Positions 45,529 to 54,147 of a stretch of 64,000 bases of DNA are shown in pieces. A model generated the notes under the pieces. It made no database searches and had not been told where the DNA came from. It saw only the letters and a program-made list of their open reading frames with translations. Position 1 is the stretch's first letter, and each line of letters opens with the position of its first letter. Origin of the DNA: Claveliimonas bilis (GTDB lineage: Bacteria > Bacillota > Clostridia > Lachnospirales > Lachnospiraceae); contig NZ_AP024845.1 in assembly GCF_020892095.1 (NCBI RefSeq), positions 2,976,001-3,040,000 on the forward strand, in the 5' to 3' direction. A program made the translations under genes and the position numbers.

Positions 45529-47079
45529 TTATCCGTGATTCTCATAATCCGTGATTCCGGCTCCGCTGTTAGGATAAACAGCTGAGTAAACACTGTCTGC
45601 CGCAAAAACACTTAACAGGATCACACATAAAATAATTGCCGCGCGGCGTGGAATTTTCTTGAAAATCTCATCAAAGAACGGCGCGATTATATATATAAAT
45701 GCACATCCGCCCAAGCCGAAAACAATCAGCCCTTCTGCACATATCCTTCCATGCAGATTAAGAAAATATCCGGAATAGTTCCACCAGTACATGTGTTTTG
45801 TCTCCCAAAGAATAAATCCCGCAGTATATTCAACTATTCCGCAGACAACCATTGTCAAAAAGAACAAAATAAGCGGTTTATCTACAAAGCGCTTCAACAA
45901 GGCTACGATCAAAACGCCGCCGGCTCCATAAATCGGAAGCCATGGCCCGTGGAAAAATCCCCGGTTGACAAATACTCCATCCCCGAATAAGTGGAGCGAA
46001 ACTTCCCAGAGCCATCCGATTACTGAAAAGGAAAAAAACATCAGAATCAATGAACAGACTGTATATTTTCTTCGGTAATTGATCCGGATCCAGGTTTTAG
46101 TCTCAGGATTATAAAGCGGGTACAATTCTACCGGATACTCTTCAGCATCAGATTCTTCAAACAAAAGCTTATCATTTAAATACTCCACTCCGCTGTATCC
46201 CTGTTCCAGCGCTTCTTGCCTGAGAGCAGCATAAACCTCCGCCCACACAGTCTCTGTGTATGGCTTGATCCATACATACCCCAGAATACCTAATGTGAAA
46301 GCACTCAGTATCCGCCACCCCAGAAAAGAAAAATCAAGCAGAAATCCCCGCATCTTATTCCCTTTCATCATCCTTTTTGACAATGCAAAGGCTTCCTTAT
46401 GTCCGATATCCGGATTTTCTGCAAGAATGTAAGGAATCATTTTGTAAGAATATCTCTTGATGATTCCCCCGATGATCGTCAAGTCCCACAGAAAGATCAA
46501 AAAGGATCTCTCAAACATGGTGAAGGCGGTTGCCTTCCATCGTTTTACCCTCCACGGAAATGCCAGCCTTCCCATTTTACTTTGTCTGTATGTACGGTTT
46601 TCCAAAAGGAAACGACACTGCCCAACTGCAAGCACATTGCTGACCAGCGCAAGGAATAAGATCATCAGAAAAACGCCTGCAAGAATAATCATACCTTCTG
46701 TCGCTTTATCCTTAAAAATAAAGTCGTTCATTGCATTAATAAACCCATATAGTGCTGATTTTTCTTCTGTCATGCGATTATAGATATGTGCCAGCGCTCC
46801 CTTTTTTGGAGTATAGTGTTCTCCCAGAAATTCAAGCACCTGATTGTTCTGCGGGGCATCTGATTCTCTTATACTGAAATACCAGTCATTTACAATCTGC
46901 GCATTGCTTGGAAGGTCAAATCTGCCTCCTACGAAATACATCGCCGCATTGTCCACCTGATGCGTTACTTTCATACCACTTGCGATAAAGGCAACAAGAA
47001 TACTGATTCCCAAAATTCTCCAATAATTTTTCTTCAGGTTTTTTTTCCCATTTTTCTTTAAGTTCTTTCGATTCCACAT
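45529..47079 (-). CDS. DUF975 - PF06541 fusion membrane protein
   Basis: 516 residues. The N-terminal half is a DUF975-like membrane domain (VLAVGQCRFLLENRTYRQS, then IIKRYSYKMIPYILAENPDI). The C-terminal half (from about residue 330) is a PF06541 domain with LMFFSFSVIGWLWEVSLHLF, FVNRGFFHGPWLPIYG and LHGRICAEGLIVFGLGG. About ten membrane segments in total. The fusion suggests the two families work together; no activity is known. A stand-alone PF06541 protein is encoded at 9907-10323. Confidence 0.8.
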   Translation of the reverse strand: MWNRKNLKKNGKKNLKKNYWRILGISILVAFIASGMKVTHQVDNAAMYFVGGRFDLPSNAQIVNDWYFSIRESDAPQNNQVLEFLGEHYTPKKGALAHIYNRMTEEKSALYGFINAMNDFIFKDKATEGMIILAGVFLMILFLALVSNVLAVGQCRFLLENRTYRQSKMGRLAFPWRVKRWKATAFTMFERSFLIFLWDLTIIGGIIKRYSYKMIPYILAENPDIGHKEAFALSKRMMKGNKMRGFLLDFSFLGWRILSAFTLGILGYVWIKPYTETVWAEVYAALRQEALEQGYSGVEYLNDKLLFEESDAEEYPVELYPLYNPETKTWIRINYRRKYTVCSLILMFFSFSVIGWLWEVSLHLFGDGVFVNRGFFHGPWLPIYGAGGVLIVALLKRFVDKPLILFFLTMVVCGIVEYTAGFILWETKHMYWWNYSGYFLNLHGRICAEGLIVFGLGGCAFIYIIAPFFDEIFKKIPRRAAIILCVILLSVFAADSVYSAVYPNSGAGITDYENHG

Positions 47080-47105
47080 AGTTCCCCCTCAATTCTTATC
47101 TTCCA

Positions 47106-47474
47106 CTATGACTGCATCGGCGTCCCTACTTCAATCAGGTTACCGTCCGGATCATAAAAACGAATCACTTTCTGTCCCCAGTCATGGGTCATAAGTTCGC
47201 TGACATATTTTGTTAATGGATATAATTTTTCAAGTTTTTGAGCAAATGCATCTATATCATGTTCTTCAAAATACAATTCACAGGAATTGTTCTCCGGAAT
47301 AACCTCCTTTTTCAAAAAATTTTTCCAGATTTTTTCATCCTGAAGCACAAGACCTTCCGTTAAAATCATATTGCCACCATTATCAAGCACCATATCCAAT
47401 CCAAACAGATCATGATAAAACTTCTTTGATTTTTCGATATCCTTAACAACGATCAATATATTTTTTAATTTCAT
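47106..47474 (-). CDS. VOC-family (glyoxalase-like) protein
   Basis: 122 residues with the paired beta-alpha-beta-beta-beta pattern: NILIVVKDIEKSKKFYHDLF, then GLDMVLDNGG and VIRFYDPDGNLIEVGTPM near the C-terminus. These metal-dependent proteins include glyoxalases and drug-binding proteins; the substrate is unknown. Its start overlaps the tail of the split MBL-hydrolase gene by 32 bp, so before the transposon insertion the two were one operon. Confidence 0.9.
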   Translation of the reverse strand: MKLKNILIVVKDIEKSKKFYHDLFGLDMVLDNGGNMILTEGLVLQDEKIWKNFLKKEVIPENNSCELYFEEHDIDAFAQKLEKLYPLTKYVSELMTHDWGQKVIRFYDPDGNLIEVGTPMQS

Positions 47475-47608
47475 CTTTCTCCTCCAATACTGTCTGCCAG
47501 ATCATCTGATTGTCTTTAAAACTGAAAAAAATTTCTTTTTCTTCATACATATTTGAGAGATAGGAACGGATCGTACTGCCAATAAGCGCATACTGCTGCG
47601 CTGACATC
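47443..47608 (-). pseudogene. C-terminal fragment of the MBL-fold hydrolase split by the tet(O) element
   Basis: Reads MSAQQYALIGSTIRSYLSNM and on to the stop at 47443. It continues directly from the N-terminal piece that ends FDAYDLQM at 58608, across the 11-kb element. Joined at the shared GATG the sequence is FDAYDLQMSAQQYALIGS in one frame. A start at 47640 (MYELSAKND) lies in element DNA and could give a short peptide, but it is not the native start. Confidence 0.85.
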
Positions 47609-49463
47609 AGTCGGTCATTTTTTGCGGACAGTTCATACATGCTATCCTTTTCTGTTCTCTGCTCCTGCGTTTGCTCTCGTTTGATTTCTCCCTCCGTATC
47701 TTCTTGGCACAAGCAGGACAATACCTTGATGCACCAGAGCCCGGGACATATTCAACGCCGCACACCGTACAATTTTTAGCGGGCATTGCTGCCCACCGTT
47801 TTGTAGGTATGATATGTAATTCATCGACAAAGCCGATGAATTTATAGTAAATCTTGATTTCCTGCTTCACTGTTCCGTCTGCCATCTTCTCACGCTCCGA
47901 AACAAGTATCTTGTCTATGAGTGCGTTTATAACTGTTGCATCCAGTTCTTTTAAGCCTTGATAATTTCGGATAAGGGCGAGGAAGTCACGGATTCCCCGT
48001 GATTTCTCGTAGCTTTCATTAAGAGTTTCCGTCACCTCTTTCAGCCTTGCTTCAATTTCAAGCTGCTCTTTCTGGTATTTCCCCGACATCATCTCAAAAT
48101 TCCGCTCGGTAATACGCTCCATGACCTTATCCTCGTAGAGAGAGGAAAACAGCCTGTCCAGTTCCGCAAGGCGTTTGTTCAGCTTCTTACGTTCTTTCTC
48201 TAATGCTTTCGCCCTGCTCTGGTCTGTTTCCGTGAGCCGCTTTTCTATGGCCCTGACCGCCTTTTCATCATTCACTGCCATATCCGCAAAACAGTTGATG
48301 TCGGCAAGAACGGCATTGAATAAATCCCTTGCTTCTATATTGTGGGCACTACACTCGCTTCTTCCGTTTCTTGCATAATTATTACATGAATACTGTACAC
48401 AGTCGATAATCTCTGGGCGTTTCCTCCTGTGTACGTTCATTGCCCGCAGAGCACATCCGCAGTCCACACACTTGATAACGCCTGCAAAAATATTTACAAA
48501 TCCTCCCTTGTTCTGTGGAAGCCTACGACTTGTAATAAGCTGTTGGACAATATCAAATTCCTCCTGCGTGACTATTCCCTCATGGGTATTGGGTATCACT
48601 TCCCATTCTTCGGGCAGCTTAGAGGGGCGTTTCTTGCTTTTCATATTGGCGGCAATCCGTTTGTAGCCTACAAGATTTCCCGCATATATCGGGCTTCTTA
48701 AAATGCTCCTCACGCTGTTCCCACTCCAAATATAGCGTTTGTCCTCGTTCCCCTCAAAATGACGTTCAAAGCCTGTTTCGCCACGCTCCGCCGCATAAGC
48801 GGCAGGGCGTAGGATATGCTGTTTATTAAGATGTCTGCAAATTTTGGCAACTCCATTCCCTTTTAATGCAAGGTCGAATATCTCTTTTACAACATGTGCC
48901 ACTTTATCATCTATCAGCAGATGGTTGTGGTCGGCAGGGTCTTTGATATAGCCATAAGGGGCGGTAGTTCCCATGAATTTCCCCTGTTGAAACCTCGCCC
49001 GATATGCCGATTTTATCTTAACAGATATGTCAGCGGCATACATTTCGTTTAAAATGTTGCGGAAAGGCGTGATGTCCATAGCAGATTTATTCAAGGTATC
49101 TACGCCGTCATTGACCGCTATATACCTCACGTTATGCTCTGGGAAGAAAACTTCCAGATATAACCCACAATCAAGATAGTTTCTCCCCAGACGGGATAAA
49201 TCTTTCGTAATCACGCAGTTTATCAGACCGCTTTCAATGTCTTTTATCATATTCTGGAAACTTGGTCTTTGGAAATTTGTACCAGAATAACCATCGTCCA
49301 CATACGTTTTTGCTATGTGCCATCCCTGCTTTTTCACATAATCCGTGAGGATGGATTTCTGTGTCGCAATGCTCGCACTCTCGTTATCCGTACCATCGTC
49401 TTTAGATAAGCGGCAATAAATGCCGACTAAATAGATTTTCTTTTCTTCTTTGATTCCTGCCAT
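47607..49463 (-). CDS. Large serine recombinase (TndX/TnpX-like)
   Basis: 618 residues. The resolvase domain has the catalytic serine at S20 (GIYCRLSKDD) and DLSRLGRNYLDCG. The recombinase and zinc-ribbon domains follow (CVDCGCALRAMNVHRRKRPE), then a coiled coil (residues about 415-475) and a C-terminal zinc ribbon CTVCGVEYVP...CPACAKKIRR. It would excise and insert the element by paired strand breaks at a 2-bp core. Its TGA stop lies within the attachment core itself, so the gene runs to the very end of the element. Confidence 0.96.
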   Translation of the reverse strand: MAGIKEEKKIYLVGIYCRLSKDDGTDNESASIATQKSILTDYVKKQGWHIAKTYVDDGYSGTNFQRPSFQNMIKDIESGLINCVITKDLSRLGRNYLDCGLYLEVFFPEHNVRYIAVNDGVDTLNKSAMDITPFRNILNEMYAADISVKIKSAYRARFQQGKFMGTTAPYGYIKDPADHNHLLIDDKVAHVVKEIFDLALKGNGVAKICRHLNKQHILRPAAYAAERGETGFERHFEGNEDKRYIWSGNSVRSILRSPIYAGNLVGYKRIAANMKSKKRPSKLPEEWEVIPNTHEGIVTQEEFDIVQQLITSRRLPQNKGGFVNIFAGVIKCVDCGCALRAMNVHRRKRPEIIDCVQYSCNNYARNGRSECSAHNIEARDLFNAVLADINCFADMAVNDEKAVRAIEKRLTETDQSRAKALEKERKKLNKRLAELDRLFSSLYEDKVMERITERNFEMMSGKYQKEQLEIEARLKEVTETLNESYEKSRGIRDFLALIRNYQGLKELDATVINALIDKILVSEREKMADGTVKQEIKIYYKFIGFVDELHIIPTKRWAAMPAKNCTVCGVEYVPGSGASRYCPACAKKIRREKSNESKRRSREQKRIACMNCPQKMTD

Positions 49464-49517
49464 ACTGTAAAACCTCCGTATCTGTCCTATCTGTTTTCAT
49501 GTCCCATTGCGTACATT

Positions 49518-49781
49518 CTAAGCGGACAGCCCCTCATTGTCGAAGGTGTCGCCCTCGGCAATCTTCTTCCGAATATCCTCGGAGATAATCGGGACAAACG
49601 CTTCTGTAACGGTCTGTGTGCCGACATATTCACGGCTGATTATCATCTGCACTGGTGCTTTTGGCACGATACGCTTTCTCTTTTTATCTGCTTTCTTATC
49701 CTCGCCCATACTTAAATCTTCCTTTCCAGACAGGGCAGGGAAGAGTTTGGAAATGTCCCCGCCCTGCCAATCAGATACCAT
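49518..49781 (-). CDS. Small conserved protein preceding the recombinase
   Basis: 87 residues, with a basic middle (MGEDKKADKKRKRIVPKA) and a C-terminal ISREYVGTQTVTEAFVPIIS. It starts at the stop of the PC4-like gene (TAATG) and ends 55 bp before the recombinase. Similar small frames are usual next to recombinases of this element type; a role as excision helper is possible but unproven. An internal start at 49709 cannot be excluded. Confidence 0.7.
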   Translation of the reverse strand: MVSDWQGGDISKLFPALSGKEDLSMGEDKKADKKRKRIVPKAPVQMIISREYVGTQTVTEAFVPIISEDIRKKIAEGDTFDNEGLSA

Positions 49782-50011
49782 TAATCCTCGCTGTTTAATT
49801 CTTTCTGTAATGCTTTAAGGAGTGCCGCCGCTTCATCAGCGTTCAGCGTGATTCCCTTGCCGCACTTTTCACGGTTCGGGGAAAAGCTGCGGATGTCATA
49901 CTTCGGCTCTTTCCCATTCCATGAAATGAGATTGATTTCCTTTGTGTAGCCACTGTCGCCCGTAGACAATACTGCGATTTCCTTTACGATTTCATACTGG
50001 ATTTCTCTCAT
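49781..50011 (-). CDS. YdbC/PC4-like single-strand DNA binding protein
   Basis: 76 residues with the PC4 (p15) coactivator-like fold pattern: EINLISWNGKEPKYDIRSFS, then GKGITLNADEAAALLKAL. Bacterial YdbC-type proteins bind single-stranded DNA, which suits a mobilizable element next to a relaxase and recombinase. It is coupled to the small gene that follows (TAATG). Confidence 0.8.
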   Translation of the reverse strand: MREIQYEIVKEIAVLSTGDSGYTKEINLISWNGKEPKYDIRSFSPNREKCGKGITLNADEAAALLKALQKELNSED

Positions 50012-50056
50012 TCTCCATACCTCAACTCTCTGTATTTACTTCCCGAAAAAAGAAGA

Positions 50057-50911
50057 TTAGCGGCTGTCACGGTTGCGTTTCCTCTGCAACTCACGCTCCA
50101 AAAGTTTGATGATGGTTTCCTCCATCTGCTTCGGCGTTGTGTTCTTCGGAAAGTATTTTTTCAGCTTGCTTGTGTTGATTTTCAAGGTTTCTTTCTGGTT
50201 GCCCTTTTCCTCCGTCATAATCGCAAATATCGTATCCATGTCAAGCCGCCCGCTCTGGCTTAACTGTTTCATCCGCTGTGCCTGTGAGAGTGAGGGCGTT
50301 GCTTCTTCGCTCTCCATCGTGGCAAAGAGGTTTTCCTGCTCGTCTTTCTTCAAGAAGGACAGTTCCACCGCAGGCGTGAGGGCGATTTTCCCCTCGTCCA
50401 CCATCTGCAAAATCGGCGGTATCAGTTCCGTCAGGCGGATAAAACGCTGCACGGTCATCCTGCCCACGCCGAAGCCCTGTGCCACCTTGTCGTCCGTCCG
50501 CAACTTCGTCACAACTTGTGACGAGGTTAAGTCTGTGCGGAAACCCTGCCGCTTCATGGCTTCGGATTTCATCTTGTAAGCAAACGCCCGCTCCGATGGC
50601 AGGATATTCTCACGCTGCAAATTGCTGTCTACAAGGGTGATGATGGCTCGGTCACGGTCTAAGGGCAGGACAAACGCAGGCACGGTATTTATCCCTGCAA
50701 GTTCAGAAGCACGGACACGCCGCTGTCCTGCAATCACTTCATAACCGTCCCCGTCCTCTTTCGGGCGTGTGATTATCGGCGTGACAATGCCAAATTCCTT
50801 GATGCTTTCCGCTAACTCTGACAGTGTTTCATCTTCTGCCACATGAAACGGATTGTCGGGGAACGGGTACAAGTCTTTGGTCTTTAACACCTTAAAATCC
50901 TGTTTCTTCAT
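50057..50911 (-). CDS. ParB/RepB/Spo0J family partition protein
   Basis: 284 residues. The ParB nuclease/CTPase-like N-terminal domain has GYEVIAGQRRVRASELAGIN (about residues 57-76). The helix-turn-helix reads DDKVAQGFGVGRMTVQRFIR. A C-terminal dimer-type helix ends the protein. No ParA gene is in the element, so it may act as a DNA-binding regulator or mobilisation helper rather than in true partition. It is followed by the PC4-like gene after 45 bp. Confidence 0.92.
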   Translation of the reverse strand: MKKQDFKVLKTKDLYPFPDNPFHVAEDETLSELAESIKEFGIVTPIITRPKEDGDGYEVIAGQRRVRASELAGINTVPAFVLPLDRDRAIITLVDSNLQRENILPSERAFAYKMKSEAMKRQGFRTDLTSSQVVTKLRTDDKVAQGFGVGRMTVQRFIRLTELIPPILQMVDEGKIALTPAVELSFLKKDEQENLFATMESEEATPSLSQAQRMKQLSQSGRLDMDTIFAIMTEEKGNQKETLKINTSKLKKYFPKNTTPKQMEETIIKLLERELQRKRNRDSR

Positions 50912-50919
50912 TCACATAT

Positions 50920-51885
50920 CTACCTTTCTTTCGCTCTGCTTCTATGATTTTTCTGCAATTCTTCCAACACTTCGGGCGGTATTTTTGACAGCAGCCGCCC
51001 CATCTGCTCGTTGGTTCTCTGCAATTCAAATATCTTCTGATTCGCTTTCTGCACCTTTAGTTCCTGCTCGTACTTTTCATCACGCATACGCCCCGCATAG
51101 TCTGATTCCTGCCCAATTCTCTCTTTCAAACTGTCGATATACGCCTGCTGTTTCCCGATTTCCTTAGAGAATTTCTCCACGTCTGGCAGCCATGCAGAGA
51201 GTAAATCTAACGCTTTATCCCTTTTCTTCCCTGCGTTAAAGGCGTTGATGTCGGATAGGGCAGACACGATTTCTTCATACTGTTTATCAAGCCTGCCGCC
51301 TAATTTATAGAGCCATGTGGGGACGTGTTTCCGCTTGGTTTCCATTGAGGACTGCCCCCGTTCAAGCTGATTCCACCGTGAGGACATCCGCTCATGGTAG
51401 GCGGTCTGCCACTCGGATAATGATTTCTGGTTGCCTAAGATAGCTTTCGCTGACAGCTTATTGTCTGGCGTAATCGGCACAAAGCAGAGGTGCATATGGG
51501 GCGTTCTCTCGTCCATATGGACGACAGCGGAGAGGATATTCTGCTTTCCAACACGCTCCGAAATGAAGTCAAGAGCCGTCTGGAAATACGCTTTTTGTTC
51601 TTCGGGCGGTAACTGGTTCATAAATTCTGGTGAAGCTGTGATGAGCGTTTCCACCATCATCACGCTGTCTTTCCTTGTCCTGCACCCCGCTTCGGCTACC
51701 ATGCGGTTAATCTCTTTCTTGTAGGTGTACTTTGGTGGTGCTATGAGATGGTAATTGTTTTTAGAGCGTTCCATATCTATATCTGGGTTGCTTTTGTAGG
51801 CTTCTTTCTTCCGCTCGTTGTGGCGTTCACAAGCCGCAACGCCGCCCGCTTTTCGTTTCTGGAAACGCAGGATTGCATAAGGCAT
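50920..51885 (-). CDS. MobA/MobL-family relaxase
   Basis: 321 residues from MPYAILRFQKRKAGG; AAGGAGG lies just before the ATG at 51885, and the longer in-frame reading upstream is repeat DNA. The metal-binding histidines are H123, H130 and H132 in HMDERTPHMHL. The C-terminal third is a coiled coil (IGKQQAYIDSLKERIGQESD and on). It would nick at oriT and lead the single strand to a recipient. The candidate oriT is 270 bp upstream of the start codon. Confidence 0.93.
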   Translation of the reverse strand: MPYAILRFQKRKAGGVAACERHNERKKEAYKSNPDIDMERSKNNYHLIAPPKYTYKKEINRMVAEAGCRTRKDSVMMVETLITASPEFMNQLPPEEQKAYFQTALDFISERVGKQNILSAVVHMDERTPHMHLCFVPITPDNKLSAKAILGNQKSLSEWQTAYHERMSSRWNQLERGQSSMETKRKHVPTWLYKLGGRLDKQYEEIVSALSDINAFNAGKKRDKALDLLSAWLPDVEKFSKEIGKQQAYIDSLKERIGQESDYAGRMRDEKYEQELKVQKANQKIFELQRTNEQMGRLLSKIPPEVLEELQKNHRSRAKER

Positions 51886-52154
51886 AGGCGGATTCCTCCT
51901 TTCTTTCGGCGGGTGACCGTCCTTTGGGGTGACAGCGGTGACGGTGGTGACAGCAGTTTTGGGATACCCCCTGCCGACTGCCGCAACTGTCACCCTCACC
52001 CCCTGCATGACGGTCATGTCGATGATGACGGTGTTTTTGAGATACCCCCCTCGCAAGAGCCGTCACCGTCATGCCGCCATTCTTTTATCCGAAGCCGTAA
52101 GGCGTAGGATAGCAGGGCACAGCCCTGCCTTAAGGGAGTCCAGAGGGAACGTCT

Positions 52155-52190
52155 GGCACACGACTTTGCAGGGCAAAGTGTAGTGTGTTA
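52155..52190. other. Candidate oriT hairpin of the mobilizable element
   Basis: ACTTTGC-agg-GCAAAGT forms the centre of a longer imperfect palindrome with CACAC and GTGTG outer arms. A copy with the same arms and a different 3-base loop (33 of 36 identical) lies at 62376-62411. Its position upstream of the relaxase gene supports an oriT role; no nick site is proven. Confidence 0.6.
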
Positions 52191-52305
52191 CACCCTGTAA
52201 ACGCAGTCGGAAAAATCGGAATGATTTTTCTGACCGCAGGGGTGGTTTTACACGACCGAAAAGGGCGAGTAAATCTCACGCCTGCATTTTGCGTTTACGG
52301 GGTGT
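52190..52305. repeat. Long-range inverted repeat in the origin-like region
   Basis: ACACCCTGTAAACGCA (52190-52205) pairs with TGCGTTTACGGGGTGT (52290-52305) with two mismatches. Inside lies a second stem GTCGGAAAAATC/GATTTTTCTGAC. It may form a folded single-strand structure during transfer or replication. Confidence 0.65.
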
Positions 52306-52409
52306 TCTCCCGTAGGGATGACAGCGGCAGGGTATCCTAAAATCACTGTCACCACCGTCACTGCTGTCACCCGCAGGGCAGAGCCGCCAGCTTTACATGG
52401 CTTTAAGCG

Positions 52410-53435
52410 TCAATGACAGTAACAGGGGGGTATCCTAATATCGCTGTCACCACCATCACCGCTGTCACCCGCCCTCCTTGCAAGGGCAATCCGCCTGCCG
52501 TCTTTCCTGCGGCTGTACTGGTAGCAGATACGGTTCTCGCTTAAAAATGTGGTGCGGTATTCATTCAGCCATTTCGTAATCACCGTGGGTATGGTTTCCG
52601 TTTCCCCCATAGCGGCTAACAGTTCCGTTGCCGTGCCTATCCATTCTTCCTTATCCCTCATAAAATCCACCAACCGAAAAAGGACATCTGGTATCGTTTC
52701 TTTCGCAAGCTGCTCCTGCGTTTTCCGCTCCACAAGCTCCCAACGGCAATCACGGAAACGCAGCGTGTATTCCTGATAAGGCGTGTCCCTGCCCGTCACA
52801 TACAGCTTGGCGGTGTCAGACGCACGTTTCTCCTTTTCCAGAACAAAGGTAGCGTCCGCACTCCCCGTTAATCCTGTCGTCCCAGACACCTTGTTGAACA
52901 CGTCGCTGTCATTCTGCTTTCGGATGTGGTGTACGACAATGACCGCCAGAGAGTGCCTGTCGGCAAAGTCTTTGATGAGGGAGATGTCCCCATAGTCGCT
53001 TGCATAGGCATTGTCTTTTGAAGCTGTACGGACTTTCTGCAAGGTATCAATGACAATGAGCCTGCTGTCTGGGTAATCTTTCAGATAATCTTCAAGCTGC
53101 ACGATAAGACCGTCTGACAGCTTGCAGCTTGCCACGGCAAAGTGGAGCCGCCCGCTTGCTTCGTCCGTCAAACGAAATAACCTGTCCTGTATGCGGCAGA
53201 ACGTGTCCTCAAGGCAGAGGTAAAGCACATCGCCCTCCATTGTCGGCATATCCCATAAAGGGATTCCCTGCGACACGCATAAGCATAGCTTCAGCATGAG
53301 CCAGCTTTTGCCTATCTTCTGTGAGCCGCAGAACAGCGATAAGCCTGTCGGGATAAGGCTGTCCACCACAAAGGATGGTTTCTCAAGCGGTTCATAAAGG
53401 AGCGTTTCGGCGTTGACTGTCTGTAACTTCTGCAT
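52410..53435 (-). CDS. RepA-like hexameric helicase/AAA ATPase (AAA_25)
   Basis: 341 residues. Walker A is GSQKIGKSW (37-45), Walker B RLIVIDTLQKVR, and the sensor segment VIVVHHIRKQNDSDVF follows. This is the RecA-fold helicase type found with plasmid and mobile-element replication. The last 20 or so residues (GDSGDGGDSDIRIPPCYCH) are coded by one of the 43-bp repeats, which suggests the native end was extended or that the repeat overlaps the gene. AAGGAGG precedes the ATG. It suggests the excised circle can replicate. Confidence 0.88.
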   Translation of the reverse strand: MQKLQTVNAETLLYEPLEKPSFVVDSLIPTGLSLFCGSQKIGKSWLMLKLCLCVSQGIPLWDMPTMEGDVLYLCLEDTFCRIQDRLFRLTDEASGRLHFAVASCKLSDGLIVQLEDYLKDYPDSRLIVIDTLQKVRTASKDNAYASDYGDISLIKDFADRHSLAVIVVHHIRKQNDSDVFNKVSGTTGLTGSADATFVLEKEKRASDTAKLYVTGRDTPYQEYTLRFRDCRWELVERKTQEQLAKETIPDVLFRLVDFMRDKEEWIGTATELLAAMGETETIPTVITKWLNEYRTTFLSENRICYQYSRRKDGRRIALARRAGDSGDGGDSDIRIPPCYCH

Positions 53436-54064
53436 GGCTTTCCTCCTTTCGGGCGGTGTCTTTGTTTTCGTTGCACATAGGCGTTGACCTCCTTAAAAAT
53501 AGATTTACTCCCACGGAAAAAAGTGAGAGTATGTAATGCCGCCAATCCCACACAAATAAAAAACAGATTTCTTTTTCGGGCGGTGTCGGTCACGGTTGGA
53601 GATATTTCTTCAATTTCCGCCTTTACTTTCTCCTTTGCAATCGCAACAGATTTCTGTATTGCCGAAGCGGTGCAATGCTCCATAGCGGCGATTTGGTAAA
53701 AATTGAACTCATACTCGTAGTAGAGCAGGAAACGCCGCCTTTGTATCTCTGGAAGGCTCCCAACCGCCTTATAGAGCGTTTCATTCCGTTCTTCCTCAAC
53801 CATGCGTTCATCAAGGCTCTTAGGCACACGCAACGCCCGTCTGTAAAGGGTTTCGTCCCATACCTCGTTAAACTCCCTGTGCCGCTCGTCCCATTAGAAA
53901 AGATTCCTGTTCCTGCGCTCCATCTGCCGAAACTCCATAAAGAACTGTTCCGACACTTCCAACTCGTGGGATTTGCCCTGCCCGTCCTTAAAGCTGATAA
54001 AATACCTTGTGCCGCTTTCCGTGGATTCCTCCCGAAGCGTGTATGCCTTAACCCTGTATGCCAT
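53312..54064 (-). pseudogene. Sigma-70-like regulator of the mobile element with an in-frame stop
   Basis: The start ATG at 54064 (MAYRVKAYTLREESTESGTR) has AGGAGG upstream. After 56 residues ending RRNRNLF there is TAA (53894-53896), then the same frame continues WDERHREFNEVWDETLYRRA and region-4-like LPEIQRRRFLLYYEYEFNFY, then QIAAMEHCTASAIQKSV. A C-to-T change in a CAA codon would explain it. A TTG at 53833 could restart the C-terminal half. The native end is probably near 53600; the further open frame to 53312 overlaps the helicase gene. Confidence 0.72.
53392..53478 (-). CDS. Possible 28-residue peptide overlapping the helicase start
   Basis: ATG at 53478 has an excellent AAGGAGG site and encodes MCNENKDTARKEESHAEVTD..., ending TGA at 53392, inside the helicase gene in another frame. 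It could be a translation-coupling leader for the helicase. The evidence is only the ribosome site and position. Confidence 0.35.
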   Translation of the reverse strand: MCNENKDTARKEESHAEVTDSQRRNAPL

Positions 54065-54147
54065 CCTGTTGTCCTCCTGCAAAAAATGAGTGAGGGGATT
54101 TCCATCCCTCACCCAGTAGCCCGCAGGATGGCAGGCTGTTTTAGAAG

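Larger units (their letters stand above)
51927..52470. repeat. Four 42-44-bp repeats in two opposed pairs (origin-like region)
   Basis: Copies at 51927-51970 and 52009-52050 read forward (GACAGCGGTGACGGTGGTGA, then a gggataccc-type end). Copies at 52330-52372 and 52428-52470 are their inverse (gggtatccta, then CTGTCACCACCGTCAC). Copy 2 is the most diverged. They flank about 280 bp that hold the oriT-like hairpin and another long inverted repeat. The layout resembles iterons around a replication or transfer origin. The stretch 51886-52409 has no gene. Confidence 0.8.

Noticed and set aside
47443-47721. 92-residue frame taken as an independent gene
   Set aside because: Its conserved part is the displaced tail of the MBL-fold hydrolase; the first half is transposon-end DNA read in a non-native frame.
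51886-52056. N-terminal extension of the relaxase
   Set aside because: The extension is made of the 43-bp repeats; a strong AAGGAGG site marks the start at 51885.
51927-52470. Repeats as a CRISPR array
   Set aside because: Only four copies in opposed orientation with unequal, partly coding spacers and no cas genes.
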